Below, in pieces: positions 18,131 through 27,103 of a stretch of 27,500 nt of DNA (position 1 is its first letter; every line of letters starts with the position of its first letter). Position numbers and translations under genes: made by a program. The notes below the pieces were generated by a model. The model saw nothing but the letters and a program-made list of their open reading frames with translations. It did not search any database and was not told the DNA's origin. The stretch is from Prorocentrum cordatum (taxonomy: Eukaryota; Sar; Dinophyceae; Prorocentrales; Prorocentraceae). The stretch is from assembly GCA_963575745.1 (NCBI GenBank), contig CAUYUJ010007402.1:210551-238050 (forward strand), in the 5' to 3' direction.

Positions 18131-19036
18131 TTATTCGCGAAGGTCTCTGGGTTCGTTCGCCCCGCGGAATATCTCCTCGCCCCGGCTCTCGGCGCCGTGC
18201 CGCCCCGCAAGGGCGCCGCGAAACTCTGCCGTGATCAGTCCCGCGCCACGGTGCACAGCATGCGGCGCCTCGCCAGGGGCACCTTCAATCTGCCCGTTGA
18301 CATGTGACTGGGGCACTCGGCCCCAACAGATTGCGTGAAATATGTGGCCACATGGGGGCCTCCACACCTTCTCGCGGCATGCAAACTCTTCAAGACAAAT
18401 CGAACACGTCGCGGAATCGCCGTCATTGATCATCGGCGGCGCGGCCGATGGCCCTGCGCGCATTTGCCGCTCAAATGCGCAGCGGCTCGGCGGGGCTACA
18501 GGGCCCATCGGCATAGTAGCAGGTTGTCCCGCAGCCGCAAATTCCGTAGCAGGTTGCCCCGCACGACTCATCACGCGGCGCGCCTGCCGTGTCCGATTGC
18601 GCTGCTGGCGCGCGCACTGCGCTGAGAGGTCTGCCTGCTGCGACTCATGCATGGCCAGTATTTCAGCCCGCAGCTCCCCCAGCAAAACAAGTGATATCAG
18701 CTCTGGACCGCGCGGCATGACATCTTGGTCCACGGAGGGCGCCAGGCACCCATAGTGCGGCACCTGGCCGGGAATACCTGACTCACATCCCGCGCCCCTC
18801 GTGAGCTTAGACCAGTAAAAGTCGCCCGCTGTTGCCCTGACGTATAGGGTTCTCGGGTTGACCCCCGACCCGATGCACCCCTGTGGTCTGCGCATAGTTG
18901 TCAGGGAACACAGCCAAGTCCATCTCGCATGGTCCGGCGACGGACTTGGGTCTGGCACGCATTCCCAGGGTGGAGTCCAACTTGCCTTCGGCAGATCGAC
19001 CACAGCCCGCCTCATACTCCCCATCGCGCACCGCAT
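18131..19036 (-). pseudogene. Host polyprotein segment with RING-H2 finger
   Basis: The frame of 301 codons contains CSICLEEFACREKVWRPPCG followed by HIFHAICW at about 18406-18328. That gives C-x2-C-x14-C-x-H-x2-H-x2-C, six of the eight ligands of a RING-H2 finger. The last C-x2-C pair is not present in this frame; a related frame has VPLARRRM where CP-C-RRR would fit, so it may be lost by mutation. RING fingers upstream of the protease are known to me in dinoflagellate copia-like polyproteins, where ubiquitin ligase activity would be the default guess but is untested. Upstream is an Ala/Gln/Arg-rich stretch (QQADLSAQCARQQRNRTR), including AGQPA repeats from motif copies at 18519-18532 and 18549-18562. 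Confidence 0.72.
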
Positions 19037-19766
19037 ATGTCAGCGCATCCTCTGCTGCTGTGCCAGCATACTTTCGGCCCTTTGGGCCGTCTCCGCTGTG
19101 GGCTGCACGTTGCCATGCTGGTCCATGATCACTGGCTGCCACGTCGGCCCCTGTAGTGGTGCTGCAGAACGTGGGGATGTGAAAGGTGATGTGGCCTGTA
19201 AGGCCTTGTAGAGCTGGGGGTCCACACGCGCGCCCTGGAGTCTGGCCTGCAGGCGGTTGAGGCGACCGGCACTCTGGCGTGCCAAACGGATTTGCGGGCC
19301 CACTAATAAGCGCAAGTACAGCAGGTTGCCCCGCAGGAATTGGCAGCCGCCGCGCCGGCGCGCGCCGCGGGTCGTTGGCGAAGAGCCCGTCGTTCGGAGC
19401 TACACCACTGGAGGCGATGCCTGACACGTCCGCGCTCTGGGCCTGAATCCAGGATCCATCAGAGCCTTTAGCAAGTATCCCCGCTGGATCCACCTCCTGC
19501 AGAAGGAACACAAATGCTTGATGCATCTCTGCTGTGGGTGTGTTTGGCATGGGCACGCGCAGATTTAAAGGTGCATCTGGAGTGGCCCGCCCCTTCAGTG
19601 TGGAAGGATCGAGTTTGCGTTCGTCCAGGGCGTGCGGCGCTGACATGAGCGCGTTGCCATGCTGTGCTTCGGTGTAAAACTCACTGGCCCATATCTGTCC
19701 AACTCTGCAATACTTGCAGTCACCCGCGGTGACCTTGATACCGATAAGCTGGACAAGGGAGCTCAC
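18807..19766 (-). pseudogene. Host polyprotein linker upstream of the RING finger
   Basis: A 319-codon open frame with no domain I can name. It begins LIGIKVTAGDCKYCRVGQIW, which may carry the end of the Tpt1-like segment after a frameshift. It is Pro/Ala-rich in the middle (ARRLPIPAGQPAVLALISGP, containing the motif copy at 19321-19334) and ends in a more ordinary sequence. It overlaps the RING frame at 19036-18807, where the coding signal changes frame. Confidence 0.5.
19321..19334 (-). repeat. Host miniature hairpin family (representative)
   Basis: GCAGGTTGCCCCGC on plus. The sense strand GCGGGGCAACCTGC folds as a 5-bp stem (one G-U pair) with a GCAA loop of GNRA type. Near-identical copies in the same orientation: 5374-5387, 16943-16956, 17266-17279, 18064-18077, 18519-18532, 18549-18562, 20785-20798 and 21162-21175. 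Variants: 1771-1784 and 23284-23297 (loop GCGA), 17932-17945 and 20812-20825, 20146-20159, 22894-22907. Related perfect stems with GGAA or GTAA loops occur near 21341, 22682 and 22940. Within coding frames they read as AGQPA. No core copy was found in the inserted element. Function unknown. Confidence 0.8.
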
Positions 19767-19935
19767 CGCGACCCTTCACCCCCGAAGTCATAATGATATC
19801 ATCGGCGGATCGCCATACTGGAATGCCGTCGCGAACCAAGTTTTCGAGGCTCATTGATATCCACGCCTTGGCGCCCGCCCGCAGGCCCGACTGGATACGC
19901 TGATCCCCAGGCAAGTACGGGCATCCATTAATCAT
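19720..19935 (-). pseudogene. Tpt1/KptA-like (RNA 2'-phosphotransferase) C-terminal fragment, tentative
   Basis: Seventy-one codons in which RIQSGLRAGAKAWISM, then GIPVWRSADDIIMTSG, then GELPCPAY resemble the C-terminal lobe of Tpt1/KptA enzymes: the R-x-G-M/L-R turn, the strand ending in a D-G-I/L-x-F/W-x-S-x-N/D-x-V/I-I/L-T pattern, and a closing G-x-L/I-P-P-x-Y. Tpt1 removes the 2'-phosphate left at RNA splice junctions. Only the C-terminal half is recognisable; the upstream frame (20149-19961) is not convincing. It lies within the host element, upstream of the RING finger. It could be a captured host domain or part of this element class. The call is from remembered motifs only. Confidence 0.45.
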
Positions 19936-20699
19936 CTGTCTACCTAAATTCCTCTGAGGGTTATCTTTGCTTCAGCGTGACAGACGGGCATGCAACATGC
20001 TCGCGGCGTGCCTCCATTGAGTCCCGTGCATGAAGTAGCGCGGTGCTCCTTCCGCTGTCAGGTCTGTTACCTGCGAGTACAATGACTCTGGGCACCTCAT
20101 GCCTGGACTGCTGCGCCCATTGCTGGGCCGCAAAGAGTAGGTCGGGCAAGTTCCCCCGCAGGGAATGGCTTACTGCACATGGAGTCGGCTCCTCTGCATG
20201 CCAGTGCTGCGGTGGACCATCTCACGCGTCTTCAGCACTGCTAGTGCTTGATGTGCCCAATGCTTGGACTCGAGGCAGCGCGCGGCGACGTCAAGGATTG
20301 TGTCTGTGAAAAGTTTCGCTCTGGTTGCCAATGTGCCAGTAAACTGCTGAAACATACCCAACCTTCGAACTCGTCATACGAGATAACCGCATCTGCGAAA
20401 CAATGCGAGATCATGTCGTTATCAAACGCTTTGTGCCGGGTGGCTGTAGTGATCCACTCCGGGCATCAACGCTGGCCATGCACACTCGGTGGCCGCGTGG
20501 ACACGTTCGCTTTGTTGAGCATCGCCGTCAGTTCGCCAGCTTCGATCACCGCTATAGGTGAGGACTGATTCTTGGCATAGCTGATTACGGATGCGCTGGC
20601 GCTCAGCAGCTACATCCGTCACGCGAGTTGCCGTGCATATAATTGAACACTTGACTGCCCTATATCGGCTCGAGCCATCATCTGCGGCACCAACTATCA
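19936..20699 (-). pseudogene. Degenerate host polyprotein segment
   Basis: Short overlapping minus frames (20149-19961, 20361-20170, 20700-20422) with protein-like pieces such as SHCFADAVISYDEFEGW and SPIAVIEAGELTAMLNKANV. No family is recognised and several frameshifts are needed to join them. A hairpin-motif variant at 20146-20159 lies inside. If the Tpt1-like call is right, this would include its N-terminal half, but I cannot show that. Confidence 0.35.
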
Positions 20700-22699
20700 C
20701 GGATTAGCTGGTGTCTGACATGGGGCACCAAGCGCTTCCCAGCAAAGCCTGCCCCCTCCCCCATATTCCACTTCAGGGGCGTTAGCAGGTTGCCCCGCAT
20801 ATGCAGATGCAGCAGGTGCCCCCGCAGAAGCCGACGCAGCAGCGGACTCTGAAAGTGGCCCCCCGCACTTCCAGATGCGCCCTTCTCCTTCTCGCATATG
20901 TCCTTGAACTCGCACCTGCACGCCTTTGGAGCATCTGGCGGGCGCGCCTCGGGCGCGGTCTGGGGCGCTGTCTTGTCCGCATGCTGCCGCGAAGAATGGT
21001 GCATAGTCGAGCCACCCAGTGAGGCCAGCTAGTTCCACGGCGGGTTCGGCCAGGGGCAGCACCGCCTCGCGGGACAGGCCCCTCTCGGTTCGGGCGCCCT
21101 GCTAACCTGGAACGCTGCCGCCGCGGCTGCCGCAGCTGGCTCCCTGGGTCACGTTCTGCGAGCAGGTTGCCCCGCGGGCTTCCCGTCAGATGGCTTCGCC
21201 TTGCTCCTTCCAGGGTCGGCCTCTCCTGAACTGGTCCGCTTCTTCGACCTCGTTGACCTCGATAAGCCCGACGATGGAAACATATCTACGTCCTTCGAAG
21301 AACGCTTCGGGGGCTTCGAGGGCCCGTTTGCTTTCTTAGCGGGTTCCCCCGCATCGGCGGGCTCGGCCGTTTTCCCCGCGCAGTCTCGCGGAGGGCTATC
21401 TGTCGGGGGCCCCCGCCCACGTCGGTGGATCCTCATATTCTCAATACTGGCATTCCTTCTACAAGCCAAGTTAGATCTCCCATTGGGCAGCTTGCACCGC
21501 GCGATGGTAAGCATCCAGCCACTGCTTCTGCTGTGATGCCACACTGCGTCGCGTTGCTCAAGGACTGTGTCCTCCGCGACTTGCGCGTCGGCGTTGACAG
21601 CTGCGTCAGCGTCTTCGTCAGCGTAGGACTCGCACTCCTATTCTGGCGCAAGTACGGTGGGCTCAACAGCTCGTGCGAGACCGGACACCTTGTCTTCCTT
21701 CTCAGCCTTAGCCGGCGGGCCACCCCGCTTGTCCTGGTTCGCGTTGGCACCTTCGTGAGAACAGACAGGTTTCCTCCCAGAGGAGGCCGCCTGCGCCTCG
21801 AGACGGGCCTCGCGATCTCGACGCCCGCGGCGTGCCCGATTGTGGTACTTCAGTCTGTGATCCTCAGCTGGGGCCGGCCAATCCCTCTCGACGAGCGCTG
21901 CTTGTGCCGCAGCTAGCGGCCAGTAATCCGCCTTTGTCAGACGCAGTTGGCCGGGGCGGCAGCCTCGGTCCACCTCGCGGCCTTCGCCGCCCCCATGCGA
22001 CCAGACCCGCGGGGTCATCTAGGAAATGGAAGCCCCTGGAGGGGCGCCCCACCGGGCAAGTGGGCCCGCGGTCCGCGAAGTGCTCGCATCCGCGGACCCC
22101 TTCTCGATAACTTTTCTGATCCTTAGAGAGGCCTCTGTTGTAAGCTTCTCAAGCGTTTCAAGCTGCCGCGCATTGCCCTTTCTGTTGGAACTGATATGTT
22201 TGCCCGCTTCGGGATGCCACCCCACATTCTGCAATGGCCAACGATGGCGGACTCGGTGGTCGGACCAGTCCTGTGACCGCCATATAGTCGCCTGGCACCT
22301 GTTGGCGAGCAACGCCGTCGTTCTGTTCGCCAACTTCTCTGAATCGAGGCTCGCCTTCGGGCTCGTCCGAGCCTTCGTCGCCCTGATGCGCGTTGCCCCG
22401 CGACCGCGCCCTTCATGGCGGTCTACTCGAATCTTGCGGGCGCGGGCGCCGCGCGCCGCTCGAGAGGGCGCGCGGGCGCCCGCGCGAACGACGCCGCCGC
22501 TGATGGCATGGCAGATTGCTCGCAGCTCCCCACTCCTCATCATCATCGTCAGCACGACCCACACGTCTCCAAACCTTGCGGCTCGATGGGGCGGCCGCGT
22601 AGCACAAAGATAAAGCGAGAGCCCTCGCGACGTCCGAGTTCGCATTGGAACCGCTCGGAAACGTCACCAGCATCGCGCGGGTTCCCCCGCAAATGATCC
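20700..22699 (-). pseudogene. Long degenerate linker of the host polyprotein
   Basis: This joins the gag tail to the Tpt1-like and RING part. Minus frames 21062-20697, 21544-21149, 22018-21638 and 22645-22019 are rich in Arg, Ala, Ser and Lys. A few stretches look like true protein: LTKADYWPLAAAQAALVERD, KKANGPSKPPKRSSKDVDMF and KACRCEFKDICEKEKGASG. Motif copies at 20785-20798, 20812-20825 and 21162-21175 again give AGQPA-type peptides. No zinc knuckle or enzyme is recognised. Plus-strand open frames here (for example 22026-22613) are antisense shadows. Confidence 0.45.
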
Positions 22700-23098
22700 T
22701 CATCTCAGACTACCCTGTATGCAGGGCCCCCAAATCACCCGCGGTTGGGTCGCCACTTGTTGCTCCTCCTCCGCGGCCGGCATCTCGTCGCCATCGGAAC
22801 TATCCGGATCGCGCCCATCGGGGCGTGCAGGATCCCCCGCCATCGCGTTGTCCGAGTCGGCGGAAGATCGGCACGCCTCGATGATCTCCATGCGCAGGGT
22901 GCCCCGCGATCGCGATGCCGAGCCAGCCGTTGGCATCCTTCGGGTTACCCCGACGCCCCCCACCTGTTCCCGAGGCGCGCCTGCGGCCTCTACCCCCCCC
23001 CCCCCCCTCCAGAGAGATCCCCTCATGCCGCGGTCCCGCATGAAGACCACGGGCGTTAGCATGCCCTCACCGCGCAACCGTCGTCGCTCACCTCTGCC
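22700..23098 (-). pseudogene. Gag tail of the host element (acidic, after the basic KGKG tract)
   Basis: The frame 23077-22700 follows the basic end of the capsid. It holds RGEGMLTPVVFMRD, a Gly-rich run made by a C15 tract (22993-23007), and an acidic end (DGRDPDSSDGDEMPAAEEEQ). Sequences of this composition follow the RRWRRFMKKP tract in related dinoflagellate gags. Function is unknown, probably nucleocapsid-associated. Confidence 0.5.
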
Positions 23099-24497
23099 TC
23101 AACCTTTACCCTTTGGCCCATGCGCGCGTCGGACTGCGCGCCGTACCCTTCGAGCCGGTTTCTTCATGAAGCGTCTCCATCGGCGCTCATGTACCTGAAG
23201 GCCCATGAATATCCATTGCGCCTGTTGTTCCTCGGCGAAGTGGGCAGGCGCATCAGAGAAGCCGAAGTTGCCAGATGATGATGGCAGGTCGCCCCGCAGA
23301 GTGTCTCTATGAAAGACATCAGCGCGGTGGGCGCGGTTAAAAACACCACCCGGGGTTCGCTCAGCGATATGGGCGCATGCCCTCATGCGCTCCAATCTGG
23401 AGTCGAATGGTTGCTGAGTCCTTGGCATTCGATGGTTCAATGGTTGGAGTGGTTGTCGCGCCCGCGAAGCACCGACACCTAGGGCCCTGAACACTATGAC
23501 TGTCAGGCTGTGGAAGTTGGGGACATCAAGCCCCGCAGCGTCAGTTCCACAGCGTGCTATCTCGAAGCGCGCTAGCGCCTGGTCGATCCGCTCTCCCGCA
23601 TGGACGCGAAAGTCGATGAGAGCCGTCCCCGAATTCAATTGTCTTTCATCTTCGAGATTCTCGAACTTACTGCTGAGGAGGAACATTATGCAGGAGGTCC
23701 CATCGGTGTGGCGCCCACCAATGTTCACTCCAAAAATGATTATTGCTGCAGGGCCTCACATGGCAATGGTCCTTGCGAGACCTCCGAAGCCGCGCTGTAG
23801 AGCAGCGGCCTTTTGGGAAGGAGTCACGGCGCCAATGGTCGCGTTGATCCAAGCATGTACCTCGCGAGCGAGCTCGCGGAAAGGTAACTTGCCGGCAGGG
23901 TCCCGTTGGGGGCCGGTAGTGCGCGCGTCGTCTGCACCGCGTCGCATATGTCCAACAGCACATCCGATGGCGACCCAAACGAGGCCCCAAAGATAGCGAT
24001 GCCAACCCAGTGGCGCGTAGGTCGGCTTCGGTTGCAGGTGGCTGTTGTTTGCGAGGTGACGTCGCCGTCAAGTTGCGAGGAGATGCAGGCGGCACGATGT
24101 CACAACGCATGTTACCATGCATAGCAACCTCGAACAAAATGAAAGTTGGCCTTGGTGGGTGGACTTCAGGAGTGCAGTAGCGCAGAAATGTAGGGCTCAG
24201 GTAGGATACCTCTGCATGGGCAGAAGCATCAATGCCTGTCTCGTTGCGATGGCCATGGTCTCCTCCGCGTAGAGCCACTGCGCTCTGATGGTCCACCATA
24301 TCAGTAGTCCACCACATAGCGCCGTGGAAAGCAAGGAGTAGAGCTAGAACTGACCACCAACGGCCAGCTCCGCTACCAAGTTTAAAGCCAGCAGGGGGAT
24401 CCAACCGAATACTTCGTCGAAGGCAAAATATACGTCCAACCCTGTTGTATCGTAATAGCAATAGTGCCAAAGAGCCGGATGAGCAGCGAGGGAACAT
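23099..24497 (-). pseudogene. Gag capsid polyprotein of the host element
   Basis: An ATG at 24497-24495 lies about 85 nt downstream (in sense) of the spliced-leader relic and is the likely start. Pieces in successive frames: SYLSPTFLRYCTPEVH (about 24210-24160), GKLPFRELAREVHAWINATI and ALQRGFGGLARTIAM (frame 23947-23756), then SKFENLEDERQLNSGTALID, GERIDQALARFEIARCG, RALGVGASRARQPLQPLNHR and ERMRACAHIAERTPGGVF (frame 23728-23099), ending ERRWRRFMKKPARRVRRAVR and KGKG. I recognise the order and wording from a common dinoflagellate copia-like gag. The family is clear. At least two frameshifts and one stop break it here. The product would form particle shells and bind RNA through the basic end. 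Confidence 0.83.
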
Positions 24498-24581
24498 CTC
24501 AAGAGTAAAAAATGAAACCTTTTCTGTCTCGATGTGATGTAGCGGGCCGCGGTGCGGCCCGGTCAGATTGGTGGCCGGTCG

Positions 24582-24603
24582 CTTGGGCCAAAATGGCCGC
24601 GGA
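24582..24603 (-). other. Spliced-leader relic (dinoflagellate SL), probable
   Basis: The sense strand contains GCCATTTTGGC and ends CCAAG. It agrees with the 22-nt dinoflagellate spliced-leader consensus at 19 of 22 positions; the mismatches are two in the 5' part and one near the 3' end. It lies upstream of the gag ATG at 24497 in the correct orientation. Relict SLs mark genomic copies made from trans-spliced mRNA. It is also a near-palindrome (GGCCATTTTGGCC), so a chance match is possible. Confidence 0.6.
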
Positions 24604-25019
24604 CAAACGCTCGTTACCTCTCGCTTTTGCCCTTCCTCCTTCAGAGTAGACGGTCCAAGACAGCCACAAGAAGGGCCCACGAGGGGGAACCCGAAATGAC
24701 ATGTCAATCTTTCCGCCCCACGGGCCACCTCCGAGACCGCCACCAAGCACCGAAGAAACCCACAAGAGGCCCCAAAAAGCCCCCAAGAGAGCCGAAAAAA
24801 GGCCCCCAGGAAACACAAACGGCCCCGAGAGGCTCCGAGAGGCTCCAGAGGCCACAGACGCGCAGGCAAACGCCTGCGATGACACAGTACGGGCCGGCGA
24901 AGTGAGCGAAGCGATGAAATTATGGGTGAACCCGCAAGGGAGTGGAGTAACTAAATCAAACCAAAAACATGATCTGATCCATTGTGCAAAATATGACACA
25001 AACGGATGACGCCAAAATC
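24604..25019. other. Upstream flank with degenerate purine/pyrimidine repeats
   Basis: Around 24740-24860 the plus strand is a degenerate series of CCCCAAGAGGC-like units, which gives a Gly/Leu/Ser-rich frame on minus (for example LGASRGRLCFLG and SWGLFGASCGF). This is low-complexity sequence, not a convincing protein. A similar but opposite-strand series occurs at 26410-26870. No other feature is seen. Confidence 0.5.
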
Positions 25020-25180
25020 CTCCACGTCCTTCTCACCATCCTCCTCCTCTTCCGTCTCCTCCAGTCTCCGAGTCACTCATCCAGGCGTTCTGATCACGTT
25101 TCCTGCTTATCATCCTCCTCTTCCTCCTCATCTTCTTTCTCGTCCTCCATGTCATCATTCTCCTCATCGCCTTTCCCACA
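25020..25180. repeat. TCC-rich microsatellite region
   Basis: Degenerate TCC/TCT/TCA trinucleotide repeats on plus, over about 160 bp. Encoded poly-Ser is incidental. Confidence 0.8.
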
Positions 25181-25206
25181 TTAAGCTCTAAAGGTCTTCA
25201 GAAACC

Positions 25207-25255
25207 CCCTGCAATAGGAGCGACTACTTATTTGTTTGGCTGCCTTATTGCAGGG
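25207..25255. repeat. Inverted repeat able to form a hairpin
   Basis: CCCTGCAATAGG (25207-25218) pairs with CCTTATTGCAGGG (25243-25255) with one bulged base and a 24-nt loop. A second small hairpin (CCACCC GTAGA GGGTGG) follows at 25264-25280. No function is assigned. Confidence 0.55.
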
Positions 25256-25336
25256 CTGGGATCCCACCCGTAGAGGGTGGCTAGATATCACTTCCGCGGC
25301 ACCCGGCGCGCAACATTGACGACGAACGACGGCAGC

Positions 25337-25378
25337 TACGATTACGATTGCGACTGCGACTACGACGACTGCTATTAC
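25337..25378. repeat. Short hexanucleotide array (TACGAT/TACGAC type)
   Basis: About seven imperfect 6-bp units. The same repeat type returns at 25645-25780, bracketing the ORF fragment at 25379-25631. Confidence 0.7.
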
Positions 25379-25631
25379 TTATGCCTCAGGAGTGCTCTCA
25401 CAGAAAATAAGATTTCCGAAGGGTCCCAGAAACTCGATCCTCCGAAGCTCCATCCTCATAAAACTGCTGAAGCTTTGGACCCATCGAGGGACCCCAGAGA
25501 TTGTGAGCAACGCCTTCGGCGAATAATGTGTCGAACTGTTCTGCAATCCCCTTACAAACCTGCTCAAAATCATTTTGTCGTGCAGGGTAGCCTGGGCCGC
25601 ATGATTCCCTGGCAGAAAGAAACGCGCACAC
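25379..25631 (-). CDS. Possible exon or gene fragment, unknown
   Basis: An open minus frame with a protein-like composition: ARQNDFEQVCKGIAEQFDTL, then FAEGVAHNLWGPSMGPKLQQ, then FYEDGASEDRVSGTLRKSYF. It is not recognised. It lies between two arrays of the same hexanucleotide. Its upstream part (CCAGGGAAT...CGCCC-like) has a second imperfect copy near 25839-25882, which suggests local duplication. No start or splice signal is convincing. It may be a genuine non-transposon exon or another decayed element. Confidence 0.3.
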
Positions 25632-25644
25632 GTTTTCCAGCCAC

Positions 25645-25780
25645 CGCGACGACGACTACGATTACGATTACGGTTACGACTACAACCACGCCGACGATCA
25701 CGACTACAATCACGACCCCAACCACGATTACAACCACGATTGTTACCACGAATACAATCACGACGACAACAGTACTATCA
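25645..25780. repeat. Hexanucleotide array (ACGATT/ACGACT/ACAACC type)
   Basis: About 130 bp of degenerate 6-bp units with an underlying ACN/ATT pattern. Reading frames through it give alternating Thr/Ile on plus or Val on minus, which are by-products. Confidence 0.85.
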
Positions 25781-26313
25781 TACAAACACTGATTCCTATT
25801 GCAATCCTCGTGAGGAGGTGTTCACCTACCCTCTTGCGTGTAGGGTCGCCCGCAGTGGAGTATTCCCTGGGAGAAACAACCCCCAGGCATTACCCAGGCC
25901 GCCCAATAATAGAAGGAAAATACCGTGTAACGTACCCAGCCTATTTGCACCAAGTGACAGGGGGATGTGGCCCAAACTTGCCAAAACAATCACAGTGCAG
26001 GTGCGTTATATGTTGTGTCAGCTAGATGTGATGCGCTCACGAGGCATGAACAGGACAACAACAGAAGGACGAGGAGCGAAGGCCCAGGCTTCAGGAGGAC
26101 ATGGGGGCGGGAACGAAAAGCAGAAGAAGGACGCGCGGGGGGGCGAACCGTCAGCGCGGCCACAGCAGAAGGAAGGTGGCAGAGGGCAGAGAACGACAAC
26201 GAAAGTGACACTGGAAAACCGAATAATGTTGTTTTTGTTGTCAGTAGTACGCTAAAAATGCAGCGCTGCTTGCGCCATGTCGCCGCGGCGTTCGAAACAA
26301 CAAAAGAAAGCTA
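25781..26313. other. Intergenic stretch, no feature recognised
   Basis: It contains a purine-rich segment (about 26040-26215) that opens Arg/Gly/Glu-rich plus frames of low information. Apart from the imperfect repeat of 25582-25625 near 25839-25882, I see nothing to annotate. Confidence 0.4.
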
Positions 26314-26772
26314 GTGCAAGGAACGAGCGAGGACCAACTTGCGGAGCTGTTTGATGAAGGTATCCGTACGATGCGCAAGGGTGTTTTCGCGAATCTCAAT
26401 GAGATGTCTTGGGGTACTCTTGGCCTCTGGGAGGCTGTTCGGGGGTTCTGTAGGGCCTCGTGGGGCCATGCCGGTCCGTTTGGGGGCCGCCTTGGTGGGT
26501 TTAGAGCCCGTCAAGCACCTCTGGAGGCCGTCTTTGGGGCTTCTTGCGCCGCCTTGGGGCGTGCACACCTTTTGGAGGGTTCTTGGGCCTTCTTGAAGCA
26601 ATTTTGGCCGCTGCGTTGGCCGTCGTCGGTTTTTGAAAATCGAAGCAAGCGAGAACGATACAATACGTCAAAAACCACTGGACAATCAATGAGTTTGGTC
26701 TCTGGAGGCGCTGTTGTGGGTGCTCTTGGGGCCCTCTTGGGCTGTCAGGAGGGCCTCCTGAGCCCAGGATAA
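26314..26772 (+). other. Open frame over degenerate GGCCTCTTGGGG-like repeats, doubtful gene
   Basis: The first part reads SEDQLAELFDEGIRTMRKGV and ANLNEMSWGTLGLWEAV, which looks like protein. From about 26410 on it is a degenerate GGCCTCTTGGGG repeat that forces Gly/Leu/Ala/Trp-rich sequence. I recognise no family and no ATG supports the start. It is probably a short gene relic running into repeat sequence. Confidence 0.25.
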
Positions 26773-27103
26773 GCCATCTCGGGTTGTTTTCGGGCTGTTT
26801 CGGCTGGCCCCGAGGCCATCCTGGGCAATTTTGCAGCAGTCTAAAGCTTCCAAGAGGCCCAAAAGGCCCAAATCGTATACCCCCTGTGGTTTCGTAAAAT
26901 TTTTGGAAGCACGAAAAGGGGGGGGTACACCTTGGGTCGGCGGAATGGCGCGACTCCAAGGGGGGGTAGGGGGGGTACATAAGACTGTAATCAAATACAA
27001 CATGAAGCAATTATACAACGATCGGATACAACTGATACATTGTATCAAGGCGTTCGCCGAAAAACGCTGCCGCTCAGCACATCACCTCTGGACGTGGATC
27101 CGG
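26773..27103. other. Repeat-rich stretch, no gene recognised
   Basis: The Gly-codon-rich repeat continues to about 26870. It is followed by G-runs with repeated GGTAC (about 26920-26980) and a small 7-bp inverted repeat with an 8-nt loop (GATACAA / TTGTATC, 27025-27046). Confidence 0.45.

Noticed and set aside
16943-18562. Regularly recurring 14-mers, considered as a CRISPR array
   Set aside because: Spacing is irregular (tens to thousands of bp), units are too short, they lie inside coding sequence, and the DNA is eukaryotic.
22026-22613. Plus-strand open frame of 195 codons
   Set aside because: It lies opposite a host polyprotein linker, has no recognisable domain, and is composed of Arg/Ala-rich sequence expected from composition.
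24498-24869. N-terminal extension of the 400-codon minus frame as part of gag
   Set aside because: The first 124 codons cover low-complexity repeat and the spliced-leader relic; the ATG at 24497 is the more plausible start.
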